From: Candidatus Agathobaculum intestinipullorum
GTDB taxonomy: Bacteria; Bacillota; Clostridia; Oscillospirales; Butyricicoccaceae
Reading direction: 5' to 3'
Length of the DNA stretch: 64,000 nt
NCBI GenBank assembly: GCA_019117485.1
Contig: DWZQ01000028.1
Span: forward strand, 84,555-148,554
Shown here in pieces: positions 27,171 through 36,089 of the stretch. The notes beneath the pieces were generated by a model. That model had not been told where the DNA came from, made no database searches, and was given only the letters and a program-made list of their open reading frames with translations. Made by a program: the position numbers and the translations under genes. Position 1 is the first letter of the stretch. Each line of letters begins with the position of its first letter.

Positions 27171-30011
27171 TTATTCATCCGGGAAATGGAACCGATTGCC
27201 TGCACCAAAATACTGTTGCTTGAGTTGCGCGGCCTCATCCGGATGCAGCTTTTTGCATCGTTCCACCACCAGCTGGGTGAAAAACTCGCGATACCGCTCG
27301 CGCAGTTCGGTTTTACGGGATAACACTGCCCCTTGGATTTTGGTCGCCTCGTCATACTTCTTCTTTTGCTTGATATGGTCCATATAACCCGTATACAAAT
27401 CCATATACGCCTGATCACCCATCGCTTCCATGCGCTGAATCTGCGGCAAAACCGCAAACAAATCCAAATCCATCCGGTTTTCCGCATACATATCAAACAC
27501 CACATTATACAGCGTATTGTTTGCGTGCGGCCGGTAAGTGCGGCTCATATGCTGTGCATCCGGCGACAGGATTTTATTAAACGCCGCCTCCTTGTCAATA
27601 CCATGCAGCACGCGCTCCCCATTTTCATCCAGTGTGATAATAAAATTTTCGCCCTTGGTATCAAAATTGCACAGCAGCCAATCCGTCGTATGTTCACGCA
27701 GAATCTGCGAACCCAGCTGCTCCACTTGTCGGATGGTTTCCTGCGTAGCAAGTTCGGGATGTTTGGAAAATTTGAAGAGATCCAGCTTATTGGGGCCGGA
27801 TTCCACATTTTGCAGACGACGCTGGAAGGAAACATCGCCGTGCTTATGGGTGCGCCCGACAAACGCATCCACAGCCGTTTCCGGATGCACCGCGCGCTGT
27901 AACTTCGCGCCCGCCTCGGTCAGCAGTGCGCCGCTGATTTTATAATAGCCCATGCAGTTCACCGCCTGCTTCGCCAGCCACTGGCTGCCGTCTGCCGCGA
28001 TGTACTCGCTCATTGGCTTGGTGCCGCCCAAAAAGATTTCATGGTCGCTTGCCATGCGTAGTTCGATGGTTTCCTGTGCCATCCGCTGCTCAAATTCCTG
28101 CTGTGTAGCGCTGGAACCACGCAGTTCTTGCATGCGCGCCTCGACCCGCTGCCGCAAAGCCTGATCTGTCTTATCCGAAAGTTGAATCTGGGAAAGCGGC
28201 ACCCGCACCACACGCTGTTCTTCTTTCTTCCCCTTTGCCGAACCAAAAACCTTTTTGGTCGTCATAACCACGGATTTTGAGAAATCATAAAGCGCATGAC
28301 GGCGTTTATATTTTTTCTCATCCTGCTGATCCGCTTCATGCGCCCGACGCGCCAGTTCATCCAAATTGCCCAGCCGGTTTTGTTCCCGCAACTGCCGTTC
28401 CGCCTGTAGCTGCGCTGCCGTTTCGCCCTGAAAAATGAATGTACCACCCTCGCCTGAGCCAAAATACCGCTCACGCAACGCGCGCTGCTCTTCAGGCGGC
28501 ACATGCGCACAACGCTCCTCGACCAGCTGGGTGAAAAAGTCGCGGTATTCGATACGCAGGTTGCGCTTGCGCGCCAGAACATTGTCGCGCACCTGCTGGT
28601 ACTTTTGCGGCTCCTTGGCATATTGCCGTCTTTTTTCCCGCAGGAAATCACGGAAGATATCCAAATATGCCGCATCGTCCATGGCTTCTACCCGCTCGAT
28701 CTGTTTGGTGACAACCTGCAAATCCAAATCCATGCTGCCATCGGCAAACTTCTGGAACAAACGGTTATACACCGTATTCTGGTCAAACCGCTGGTAATCC
28801 TTACTCATGTGCTGCGCGCCCGGGTCAAGGATGGCGCGGAATGAGGCTTCCTTGTCGATACCATACACGCGGTCCGGTCCGGTACCATCGTTTGCGATGA
28901 TAAAATTCTCGCCCTTGGTATCAAAATTGCACAGCAACCAGTCGGTCGTATGCTCGCGCAGCAACTGCGGCGACAATTCCTGTACACGGCGCAATTCCGC
29001 CTCGGTCATAGCCTCAGGCGTGCGTGAGAATTTGAACAGGTCGACATCCCGCTTGACGCCCTGCACCATACGCTGGTAAGATACGATACCGCGGCCGATA
29101 CTTTGCCCTCGGAATGCTTCGATCGCCGTATCCGGATTGACCAGCCGTTGCACCTTGTAGCCCGCTTCTGTGACCATGGCGGCATAGGGGTCGTTGATAC
29201 CAACGCACGACACAGACTCCTTGACCAGCCACTTACTGCCATCCTCGGCGTACTGCACGACGGCGGGCTTAGTGCCACCCTCCACGTTGGCACGCTGCTG
29301 CACACCGAAATGCATCGATATCTGCCGTTCCCGCATCAGTGCGTCCAGCGTGCGCTCATAGATTTCCTGATCCATTTCGCCGTAATTGGCCCGCAGCACC
29401 GCCTGCTTAGCATCCTGGCGTGCCTGCGCGGCCGCCTGCGTTACACGCATATAATAGTCGCCGTGCTTGGCATAAAATTCATCCAGATTTCCGTTCATCT
29501 GGGCTTGCAGCCACATGGCATGCATTTCCTGATCGGCATCGCGCAGGCTGCGCATATACTCGGTATTTTCCCGCACATTACGTTGCGCGCGAAGCTGGCC
29601 GGTCATGGATTTCCAGCCGGTGACAATGCCTTTCACAACCGAGTAAAACCCGTGGCGTACCTTATCCGTCTGCACAGTGCGGCGGTCGCGCCATTCGGCC
29701 TGACGGCGGCGGCGCTCCCGCAGGCGCTCGATCTGTTCTGGCGTTTTCTCTGCTGCTTTCGAGCCACGGTTGCGATGCACCCGCTCCGGCTCGGCTTGCT
29801 CCACTTCAGCAAACAGTTGCTGCATCGCATACGCATTATCCTCATCCTGCTGCTCCGCCATCATCTGCTGGGGTTCGGCAAACAGCTGCTGCATCGCATA
29901 CGCGATATCCTCTTGCTGTTCTTCCATCTGCTGCCCCGGTTCGGCGAACAATTGCCGCATCGCGTAGGCCATATCCTCATCCTGCTGCAATTTCTGTTCA
30001 GGATTCATCAT
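27171..30011 (-). CDS. uncharacterised protein with two kinase-like domains
   Basis: 946 residues, soluble, no signal peptide. Residues 12-70 hold three copies of a repeat with core AYAMQQLFAE; about 75-240 is charged and helical. Two homologous domains follow, about 245-520 and 662-935. Each begins GGTKP with a Lys in WLVKE or WLAKQ, continues with a TEAG-K-QR helix, and has the identical motif HTTDWLLCNFDTKGENFI (354-371, 774-791), then GIDKE (384-388, 804-808). A D-x4-N loop followed by I-D resembles PI4K/HipA-type kinase folds, with Lys as ATP ligand. Last of three genes after a YbjN-like and a GNAT protein. Function unknown; kinase activity is inference. Confidence 0.85.
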   Translation of the reverse strand: MMNPEQKLQQDEDMAYAMRQLFAEPGQQMEEQQEDIAYAMQQLFAEPQQMMAEQQDEDNAYAMQQLFAEVEQAEPERVHRNRGSKAAEKTPEQIERLRERRRRQAEWRDRRTVQTDKVRHGFYSVVKGIVTGWKSMTGQLRAQRNVRENTEYMRSLRDADQEMHAMWLQAQMNGNLDEFYAKHGDYYMRVTQAAAQARQDAKQAVLRANYGEMDQEIYERTLDALMRERQISMHFGVQQRANVEGGTKPAVVQYAEDGSKWLVKESVSCVGINDPYAAMVTEAGYKVQRLVNPDTAIEAFRGQSIGRGIVSYQRMVQGVKRDVDLFKFSRTPEAMTEAELRRVQELSPQLLREHTTDWLLCNFDTKGENFIIANDGTGPDRVYGIDKEASFRAILDPGAQHMSKDYQRFDQNTVYNRLFQKFADGSMDLDLQVVTKQIERVEAMDDAAYLDIFRDFLREKRRQYAKEPQKYQQVRDNVLARKRNLRIEYRDFFTQLVEERCAHVPPEEQRALRERYFGSGEGGTFIFQGETAAQLQAERQLREQNRLGNLDELARRAHEADQQDEKKYKRRHALYDFSKSVVMTTKKVFGSAKGKKEEQRVVRVPLSQIQLSDKTDQALRQRVEARMQELRGSSATQQEFEQRMAQETIELRMASDHEIFLGGTKPMSEYIAADGSQWLAKQAVNCMGYYKISGALLTEAGAKLQRAVHPETAVDAFVGRTHKHGDVSFQRRLQNVESGPNKLDLFKFSKHPELATQETIRQVEQLGSQILREHTTDWLLCNFDTKGENFIITLDENGERVLHGIDKEAAFNKILSPDAQHMSRTYRPHANNTLYNVVFDMYAENRMDLDLFAVLPQIQRMEAMGDQAYMDLYTGYMDHIKQKKKYDEATKIQGAVLSRKTELRERYREFFTQLVVERCKKLHPDEAAQLKQQYFGAGNRFHFPDE

Positions 30012-30031
30012 ATTTCCCTCTCATTTTCCGT

Positions 30032-30883
30032 TTATCCGTTTTCGCCAATGGCATAAGCGGTGTACAAATGCTGTGTCACCTCGTAAGACGGACACAGTTT
30101 ATCTAGCAGTTGCTCTGCGCTTTTGCCGGTCACAGTCAGGCCGACCTGTTCCTCATCCGTCTTTTGCAGCATTTGCCGCATCGAACCGGCAAGTGCGCCC
30201 ATTGCCAGTGCACCGCACCCCGGCTCGGCAAACAGAAGCCGCAGGCTCAGCCCATCCGCATCCTTGGCCGCAAGGCTCACCGCTTTGATTTGGCCCCCCG
30301 ACTTGCCGCAACAGCTAAGTTCCTCACAGAAACCCGATTGGCCCTGCCGCAGTTCAGCCGCTACCGCCGGGAAGCCCGCCTCGATCCGATCACACAATGC
30401 CGCAATGCTCTTTTTCGGCTGCGCGAATAACGGCTGCACCGCATCCCCAGTCCGTCTGCCTATGCGCGTCGCTGCTTTGTCAATCGCATCCCGATGAATC
30501 TGTGCGACAAAACCCTGCTGCCGTGCGATAGCCAGACCGGGCTGTGCAGCCAGCCAGCGATAAACCGTGTCACGCTGCCCAGACGCGGCAAACGGCACGA
30601 CCACTTGCCAGTGCTGCCTGTCCGCCAGCAGCAGCAGCGCGCGCAGTAAACGACCGCCAGCGCCGCAGCGCCGCCATGCGGGCACAATTTCGACCCGCTC
30701 AATCTGGCATGTCCCGCCACGCACGGTAAACAGCAAAACACCGATGCAAGCGCCTTCCGCATACACAGCCACGCCCTGTAAGCTGTCCCGACCGACCAAC
30801 CGCCGCTGCTCGGCCGCCGTGAGCAGATAACCGGCATCCGGCAGCACCTGCTTATCGATCCTTTTCATCGTGTATTCCGGCAT
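30032..30883 (-). CDS. GNAT-family N-acetyltransferase
   Basis: 283 residues. The acetyl-CoA-binding region is clear in IERVEIVPAWRRCGAGGRLL (about 80-99), the V-x3-RRxGxG/A signature of GNATs. A second part (about 185-283) has strands like a second, degenerate GNAT half. Substrate unknown. It starts one base after the YbjN-like gene, with GGAGG in the overlap zone, and is 20 bp before the tandem kinase-like gene, so the three are one operon. No toxin-antitoxin pattern is seen. Confidence 0.8.
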   Translation of the reverse strand: MPEYTMKRIDKQVLPDAGYLLTAAEQRRLVGRDSLQGVAVYAEGACIGVLLFTVRGGTCQIERVEIVPAWRRCGAGGRLLRALLLLADRQHWQVVVPFAASGQRDTVYRWLAAQPGLAIARQQGFVAQIHRDAIDKAATRIGRRTGDAVQPLFAQPKKSIAALCDRIEAGFPAVAAELRQGQSGFCEELSCCGKSGGQIKAVSLAAKDADGLSLRLLFAEPGCGALAMGALAGSMRQMLQKTDEEQVGLTVTGKSAEQLLDKLCPSYEVTQHLYTAYAIGENG

Positions 30884-30884
30884 A

Positions 30885-31358
30885 TCACGCCTCCACGCGA
30901 TCCAGTTCCGTAATCAGCTTTTGCGCCAGTGTCTCGCCAGTTCCAATCATGTTCAGCAAACCGTCGCCATAGTGGTCGACCACGGTCAGACCAATGGCCA
31001 AGCTGTCCTCCAACTGCTTGGGTGTCGGTACGCCATCCGGGCAATCGAACCCCGTTTTATACTGCACCGAGCCGTCGTCATAACTGAACTCAAAATTACC
31101 GCGCGGCAAACCGAAATTAGCGCGATGCAGATATTCGCCCACCTGCGCGCGCACAGCAGGCGCGGCATCCACCGGCAACGCCGTATAGCACAGGAAGCCC
31201 TCCTCCTGCACCTGATAGACAACCATCGCGCTGCCCAAACGGCAGCTCAGGTCGGCCTCGACCGCGATGGTACCGTGCACCATATCCGCGTCATATACCC
31301 ATCCCTGTTCGGTTAAATATGCCATGATGGCGTTCGCAATCTGATCAGAATATTGCAT
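30885..31358 (-). CDS. YbjN-domain protein
   Basis: 157 residues from ATG 31358, chosen for AAAGGAG upstream over in-frame codons 33 residues earlier. The pattern of short helices and strands with AQVGEYLHRANFGLPRGNFE and a late VVDHYGDGLLNMIG is that of the YbjN domain, whose fold resembles type III secretion chaperones; members are linked to stress and motility in enterobacteria, but no activity is established here. First gene of the operon with the GNAT and tandem kinase-like genes. A chaperone for the large partner is a possible role, unproven. Confidence 0.75.
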   Translation of the reverse strand: MQYSDQIANAIMAYLTEQGWVYDADMVHGTIAVEADLSCRLGSAMVVYQVQEEGFLCYTALPVDAAPAVRAQVGEYLHRANFGLPRGNFEFSYDDGSVQYKTGFDCPDGVPTPKQLEDSLAIGLTVVDHYGDGLLNMIGTGETLAQKLITELDRVEA

Positions 31359-31559
31359 ACCGCTCGCTCCTTTTTGTCCGTTCCGTTTTTTATGCACAGA
31401 TGTACGTCCTTTGTTCCAATCCCACCGAAGCCGGATATCCCGCACACCTCCGCACAATTTCCTTTGCTGTCATTATATCATACATCCCATGCATCATGTT
31501 TAAATCCTTTTTAAAATTGATGCCGTCTGCGCAAAATTTCATCTACGCCCGAATGGTAT

Positions 31560-31604
31560 AAAAGCCCGCGCAAGACGCCCAAATAAGCGCCCGCGCGGGC
31601 TTTT
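31560..31604 (-). terminator. terminator of ptsI
   Basis: 12-bp stem AAAAGCCCGCGC / complement with a 21-nt loop, followed by a short T-run on each strand; about 40 bp after the ptsI stop. Confidence 0.75.
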
Positions 31605-31645
31605 TCTGTTATGCTACGGCGTTACGCCAAAGCGACAATCCGCTC

Positions 31646-33358
31646 TCAGCCGCGCCACTCGGCGAACATTGCCTCCGCGTCGGTCGCGCTCGGCGCTGCA
31701 ACCAGCTTATCGGCCAGTTCCTTGCACTCCGCATAGGTATGCGCTGCCAAATCCGCCTTCGCTGCCAGCATCGCGGATGCCGACATGGACAGGTTGGTCA
31801 CGCCCAGACCGCACAGCACAGGCGCCATACCCGGCGTGCCTGCCATTTCGCCGCATACGCCAACCTCGATACCGTTCTCATTGGCTGCCTTAGCCGTCAT
31901 GCCGATCAGGCGCAGCACGCCCGGATGCAGCGGACGGTAGAGGTAGGAAATCTTTTCGTTGATACGGTCGACCGCGCAGGAGTACTGAATCAGGTCGTTG
32001 GTGCCGATCGAGAAGAAGTCGACTTCCTTAGCCAGCATGTCCGCACAGACCGCGGCAACCGGAATCTCGATCATGATACCAACCTTGACATTCGGATTGA
32101 ACTCCGCGCCTTCGGCGGCCAGCAGATCCTTGGCCTGTTGCAGTACCTTTTTGGCATTGCGAATCTCTTCGATCGACGAGATCATCGGGAACATGATGCG
32201 CAGATCGCCGTACTTGGCCGCACGCAGCAGCGCACGCAGCTGGGTCAGGAACAGATCGGTCTTGTTCAGGCAAATGCGGATTGCACGATAGCCGAGGAAC
32301 GGGTTCTGTTCCTTTTCCAGCTCAAGCGCAGGCACTTCCTTATCGCCGCCGATGTCCAGCGTACGGATAATAACCGGCTTACCCGCCATAATCTCGCAAG
32401 CCTTCTTGTAAGCTTCGTACTGCTCTTCTTCGCTGGGCAGGTCGTCACGATCCATAAACAGGAACTCGGAGCGGAACAGGCCGACGCCTTCGCCGCCCAA
32501 ATCGGCAACGCGCACCGCGTCGTCCGGCGTGCCGATGTTGCCCTCGATCACAATGCGACGGCCATCGCTCGTGCCACCCTGCTTATCCTTGAACTGCGCA
32601 AGCATTGCCTTGCGGGCATCCTCGGCCTTTTTCTTCTCTTCGAACTGTGCCAGCGTCTCCGCATCCGGATCAACGACCACTTCACCAGCCGCACCGTCCA
32701 GCAGCAGATCAGAGCCGTCCTCAATGCCGTCCACCTTATCGCCCGCGCCTGCAACTGCCGGGATGCCGAGCGAACGCGCCATAATGGCCGAATGGCTGGT
32801 GCGGCCGCCAATACGGGTGATAAAGCCCGCAACCGGCTTGGTGCCAATCTTTGCGGTATCCGACGGGGTCAGATCGTTTGCAATGATAATGCACGGTTCG
32901 GTGATCGAATCAATCGCATTATCCGCAATACCTTTCAGGTTCTTCAGGATGCGCTGGGAGATATCGCCGACATCCGCCGCGCGTGCCTGCATGTATTCAC
33001 TGTCCATCGCCCGGAACATTGCCTGAAAATTCTCGCAGTTGACAAAGCAAGCGTACTCTGCGCAAACCTGATCCTCTGCTACCAGATTGGTCATGCCTTC
33101 CACAAAGTCCGGATCATCCAGCATCAACAGGTGCGCATCAAAAATCTCCGCCTCGGCAGCGCCGATGGTCTTCTCGGCCTCATCACGCAGCACCTTGATC
33201 TGCTGCTTTGCCTTTTCCACCGCATCGGTCACGCGCGCCTGCTCGGCTGCGACATCGGTGATGCTGTCCTTGACAACCGTCAGGTCTGCCTCCTTAATGA
33301 CCAACGCTTTGGCGTGTGCCAAGCCCTCCGACACGCCAATCGCCTTGAACTTAACCAT
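31646..33358 (-). CDS. ptsI: phosphoenolpyruvate-protein phosphotransferase (PTS enzyme I)
   Basis: Transfers phosphate from PEP to HPr, feeding all PTS permeases, including the trehalose EIIBCA at 16.8 kb. 570 residues: HPr-binding N-domain, phospho-His189 in GGRTSHSAIMARSLG, and the PEP-binding barrel with the GVCGEMAG cysteine near the C-terminus. ptsH is not adjacent. A promoter is at 33419-33447 (TTGACG, 17 bp, TACAAT) and AGGAGGAG precedes the ATG by six bases. Monocistronic by the terminator below it. Confidence 0.96.
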   Translation of the reverse strand: MVKFKAIGVSEGLAHAKALVIKEADLTVVKDSITDVAAEQARVTDAVEKAKQQIKVLRDEAEKTIGAAEAEIFDAHLLMLDDPDFVEGMTNLVAEDQVCAEYACFVNCENFQAMFRAMDSEYMQARAADVGDISQRILKNLKGIADNAIDSITEPCIIIANDLTPSDTAKIGTKPVAGFITRIGGRTSHSAIMARSLGIPAVAGAGDKVDGIEDGSDLLLDGAAGEVVVDPDAETLAQFEEKKKAEDARKAMLAQFKDKQGGTSDGRRIVIEGNIGTPDDAVRVADLGGEGVGLFRSEFLFMDRDDLPSEEEQYEAYKKACEIMAGKPVIIRTLDIGGDKEVPALELEKEQNPFLGYRAIRICLNKTDLFLTQLRALLRAAKYGDLRIMFPMISSIEEIRNAKKVLQQAKDLLAAEGAEFNPNVKVGIMIEIPVAAVCADMLAKEVDFFSIGTNDLIQYSCAVDRINEKISYLYRPLHPGVLRLIGMTAKAANENGIEVGVCGEMAGTPGMAPVLCGLGVTNLSMSASAMLAAKADLAAHTYAECKELADKLVAAPSATDAEAMFAEWRG

Positions 33359-33418
33359 TTACTGTCTCCTCCTATTTCTCATATTTTATACAAAAACCTC
33401 GTCCATTTCATAAAATAC

Positions 33419-33447
33419 ATTGTATAATATTTATGCTCTTTCGTCAA
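33419..33447 (-). promoter_or_regulatory. sigma-A promoter of ptsI
   Basis: -35 TTGACG (33442-33447), 17-bp spacer, -10 TACAAT (33419-33424), about 60 bp before the ptsI ATG. Confidence 0.75.
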
Positions 33448-33564
33448 GGGCGCGGCGCAGTTTTCAAAAAAGTTACGCGAACCGAAAATTTCCCGTGCTG
33501 CCGTTGTTTTTTTCTGCTATACTGGAAGCATTCCAAACACGATACCACAGGAGGAATGACAATT

Positions 33565-34875
33565 ATGGCAAACCGCTGCACCCATATTCCCACCATCCTG
33601 CTGCCCCGCGAGGGCGCGGATCTGTCCAAATGGGCGGTCATCGCCTGCGACCAATACACATCTCAGCCCGAATACTGGGCCGAAACCGACCGCACCGTCG
33701 GCGCCGCCCCCTCCACCCTGCGTCTGACACTGCCCGAGGTCTACCTCGAGGACGAGGATGTCGCCGGCCGCACCGAGGATATCCACCGCACCATGCGCCG
33801 CTATCTGGAGGACGGCACGCTGCGTGCGCTGCCCGCTGGCGTTATCCTGACCGAGCGCTGGTCGGGCGGCAGCTGCCCGCGCCGCGGCATCGTGCTCGCG
33901 GTCGATCTGGAAGCGTATGAATATACGCCCAGCTCGGCCTCGCTCATCCGGCCGACCGAAAAAACCGTTGTCGAGCGCATCCCGCCGCGCCTGAAGGTCC
34001 GTCAGGGCGCGTCCATGGAACTGCCGCACATTATGATCCTGATCGACGACCCGGATCGCCAGATCATCGAGCCGCTTTTCGACCAAACGGACAAGCTTGA
34101 GAAGGTGTACGACACCGACCTAATGCAAGGCGGCGGCCATATCACGGGCTGGTTTATCTCCAAGGGCGCACAGACCGACACCATCGAAGCTTGCTTAGAA
34201 GCACTGTGTGACCGCGAAACCTTCAATCGCAAGTACGGCTGCACAGACGCGCAGGCGCTGCTGCCCTACGCTGTGGGCGATGGCAACCACTCGATGGCAA
34301 CGGCCAAGGCCTACTGGGAGGAAATCAAAGCCGGTCTGTCCGCCGAGGAGCAGCAGAACCACCCCGCGCGCTATGTGCTGGTCGAGGTGGTCAACATCCA
34401 CGACGAAAGCCTGATTATCGAGCCGATTCACCGCGTGCTGTTCGATGTAGATGCGGAAGATCTGCTCACCGGCCTGACTGAATTTTACCAAGCACAGGGC
34501 TGCAAGTCCTATGTCGCTGATACCGCCCCGGCAGGCGCGGACGCGCATGTATTCCCGTTCTGCGCGGCAGACAAGTCCGGCGTGCTGGTGGTGGAGCAGC
34601 CCAAGTGGGCCATCCCGATCGCAACCATGCAGACCGGTCTGGACGCCTATCTGGAAACGCACCCGTCTGCGCGTATCGACTACATCCACGGCGAGGACGT
34701 TGTGCGCACGCTGGGCACCAAGCCGGGCAATCTGGGCTTTATGCTGCCGGATATCGCCAAGAACGACCTGTTCCGCGGCGTTGTGTTCGATGGCGTATTG
34801 CCGCGCAAGACCTTCTCCATGGGCGAAGCGCACGAAAAACGCTACTATATGGAAGCCAAGATGATCGTCAAGTAA
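33565..34875 (+). CDS. DUF1015 family protein
   Basis: 436 residues, cytosolic, no signal peptide. The family is widespread in anaerobic Firmicutes and has no established function. The conserved stretches are WAVIACDQYTSQPEYWAE near the start, LPYAVGDGNHSMATAKAYWE in the middle, and VVNIHDESLIIEPIHRVLF. Start at ATG 33565, set by AGGAGG ten bases upstream; an in-frame ATG three codons earlier is too close to that site. Single gene with a terminator at 34892-34916, overlapping the tail of the convergent gene. Confidence 0.85.
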   Translation: MANRCTHIPTILLPREGADLSKWAVIACDQYTSQPEYWAETDRTVGAAPSTLRLTLPEVYLEDEDVAGRTEDIHRTMRRYLEDGTLRALPAGVILTERWSGGSCPRRGIVLAVDLEAYEYTPSSASLIRPTEKTVVERIPPRLKVRQGASMELPHIMILIDDPDRQIIEPLFDQTDKLEKVYDTDLMQGGGHITGWFISKGAQTDTIEACLEALCDRETFNRKYGCTDAQALLPYAVGDGNHSMATAKAYWEEIKAGLSAEEQQNHPARYVLVEVVNIHDESLIIEPIHRVLFDVDAEDLLTGLTEFYQAQGCKSYVADTAPAGADAHVFPFCAADKSGVLVVEQPKWAIPIATMQTGLDAYLETHPSARIDYIHGEDVVRTLGTKPGNLGFMLPDIAKNDLFRGVVFDGVLPRKTFSMGEAHEKRYYMEAKMIVK

Positions 34876-35434
34876 TCCTTTCCGACTTTTTGGACGCAGC
34901 CGCTCCGGCTGCGTCCTTTTTTGTCCAGTCGAGTATGGCCTCCTCCCCTTCCACCCTGCACAGCACAAACGCAGGCGCAAGCGCAAACGGTCGGTCTGGT
35001 GCAAACGGGCAGCGCAGTCGCACCCCTTCCGCATACCGCTCGGCACGCACTGTCCCCTCACGCAGCAAGGTATCCAGCACCGCATCGCCGGTCTGTATTG
35101 CCGCATCGGCTGTCGGCACTGCCGTTTCCGACGGCGCAGGCTGCACGGCCTGCTGCGGCCGCTCGGATAGGTAAAAAGCCGATGGCGGCTGCGCTGCACA
35201 GCCTGCGCCTTTGAGTGTCTCACGCGACAGGTGCCGATGTAAACGTAGGCGGCCGCCTTCCGGTGCAGGCAGTCCTACAAGAAGCGGCTCCCCGCCGGTC
35301 TTTCCCCAGCAGCGCAGCAGCGGCGGCGCGCCGGACGGGATCTCGCAGTCCACCGTGACCTGCACGCCAAACGGATCGGGCTGCCAATCCAGCCAGCCAA
35401 CTGGCCCGTCCGTATAGTTCACCACCGCCCGCAT
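34868..35434 (-). CDS. conserved hypothetical protein
   Basis: 188 residues from ATG 35434 (GGGGGAGG upstream). No signal peptide or membrane segment. The N-terminal half (AVVNYTDGPVGWLDWQPDPF) looks beta-rich; the middle is a Pro/Ala-rich linker and the C-terminus ends in a basic tail. Not recognised as a named family. The 3' end overlaps the end of the DUF1015 gene by eight bases, and that gene's terminator hairpin (34892-34916) lies inside codons of this one. A promoter is at 35465-35494. Confidence 0.7.
   Translation of the reverse strand: MRAVVNYTDGPVGWLDWQPDPFGVQVTVDCEIPSGAPPLLRCWGKTGGEPLLVGLPAPEGGRLRLHRHLSRETLKGAGCAAQPPSAFYLSERPQQAVQPAPSETAVPTADAAIQTGDAVLDTLLREGTVRAERYAEGVRLRCPFAPDRPFALAPAFVLCRVEGEEAILDWTKKDAAGAAASKKSERIT
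34892..34916 (+). terminator. terminator of the DUF1015 gene, inside the convergent CDS
   Basis: 11-bp stem GGACGCAGCCG / complement, loop CTC, followed by TTTTTT on the plus strand. It is coding on the minus strand. Confidence 0.85.
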
Positions 35435-35464
35435 AGCCGCACCTCCCCCAATCAAGACCGCACC

Positions 35465-35494
35465 ATTGTACCTACGGCGCTTTTCTGTTCGCAA
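35465..35494 (-). promoter_or_regulatory. promoter of the 34868-35434 gene
   Basis: -35 TTGCGA (35489-35494), 18-bp spacer, -10 TACAAT (35465-35470). Confidence 0.55.
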
Positions 35495-35524
35495 AATCTG
35501 TCACGGATATCATGTTGCCTAAAA

Positions 35525-35556
35525 AAACGCGTATCCTGTAAACAGGATACGCGTTT
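35525..35556 (-). terminator. terminator after mazF
   Basis: 14-bp stem AAACGCGTATCCTG / complement with a four-base loop and a run of seven T on the minus strand; 19 bp after the mazF stop. Confidence 0.9.
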
Positions 35557-35574
35557 CATGCTATCGTTATGCCC

Positions 35575-35937
35575 TCAGCCCTGCACCGAGCCCAAGCCAA
35601 AACTGACCGCCAGCGCCTCGTCTACATGGCGCATCGCCTTTTCATCGAGCGACCCCATCTTTTCGCGCAGCCGACGCTTGTCGAGCGTGCGGATCTGCTC
35701 GGTCAGAATGATGGAGTCTTTGGTCAGACCATATTTTGGCGCGCCGAGTGTGATGTGTGTCGGCATCTTGGCCTTATTGATCTGCGATGTAATGGCGGCT
35801 GCGATCACGGTTGGGCTATACCGGTTGCCTACGTTGTTCTGCACGATCAGCACGGGACGCACCCCGCCCTGCTCGCTGCCGACCACCGGGCTGAGATCGG
35901 CATAGAAGATATCTCCCCGTTTGATACTGCTGTCCAC
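35575..35937 (-). CDS. ndoA: MazF/PemK-family endoribonuclease toxin (EndoA type)
   Basis: Sequence-specific mRNA interferase. 120 residues, with the family's SH3-like barrel: [30 protein letters not shown] at the N-terminus (residues 5-34) and [12 protein letters not shown] late, closely like Bacillus NdoA. Start GTG 35937. In Bacillus the antitoxin gene ndoAI lies between alr and ndoA; here the 152-bp gap holds no such frame, only a 7-bp hairpin at 35964-35982. It closes the nnrD, lipoprotein, alr, mazF group. Confidence 0.92.
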   Translation of the reverse strand: MDSSIKRGDIFYADLSPVVGSEQGGVRPVLIVQNNVGNRYSPTVIAAAITSQINKAKMPTHITLGAPKYGLTKDSIILTEQIRTLDKRRLREKMGSLDEKAMRHVDEALAVSFGLGSVQG

Positions 35938-36089
35938 GTTGGTTCACACTCCGATGAAATAGATTTGCGGTTTGTCCGCAAACCTATTTTCCCCACGGTG
36001 CGCAAAAATATAACAGCCATTCGGGTTTTCACGCCCGCGCGGATGGGAATTTCTTCCCGTCTCATCCTATGCGGCAGACGGTACGGGTG

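Noticed and set aside
31739..33427. 562-codon open frame on the plus strand
   Set aside because: Antisense shadow of ptsI; composition and lack of motifs argue against a gene.
35847..36065. 72-codon frame before mazF as an antitoxin
   Set aside because: It runs into mazF in another frame, has no ribbon-helix-helix pattern and no ribosome site.
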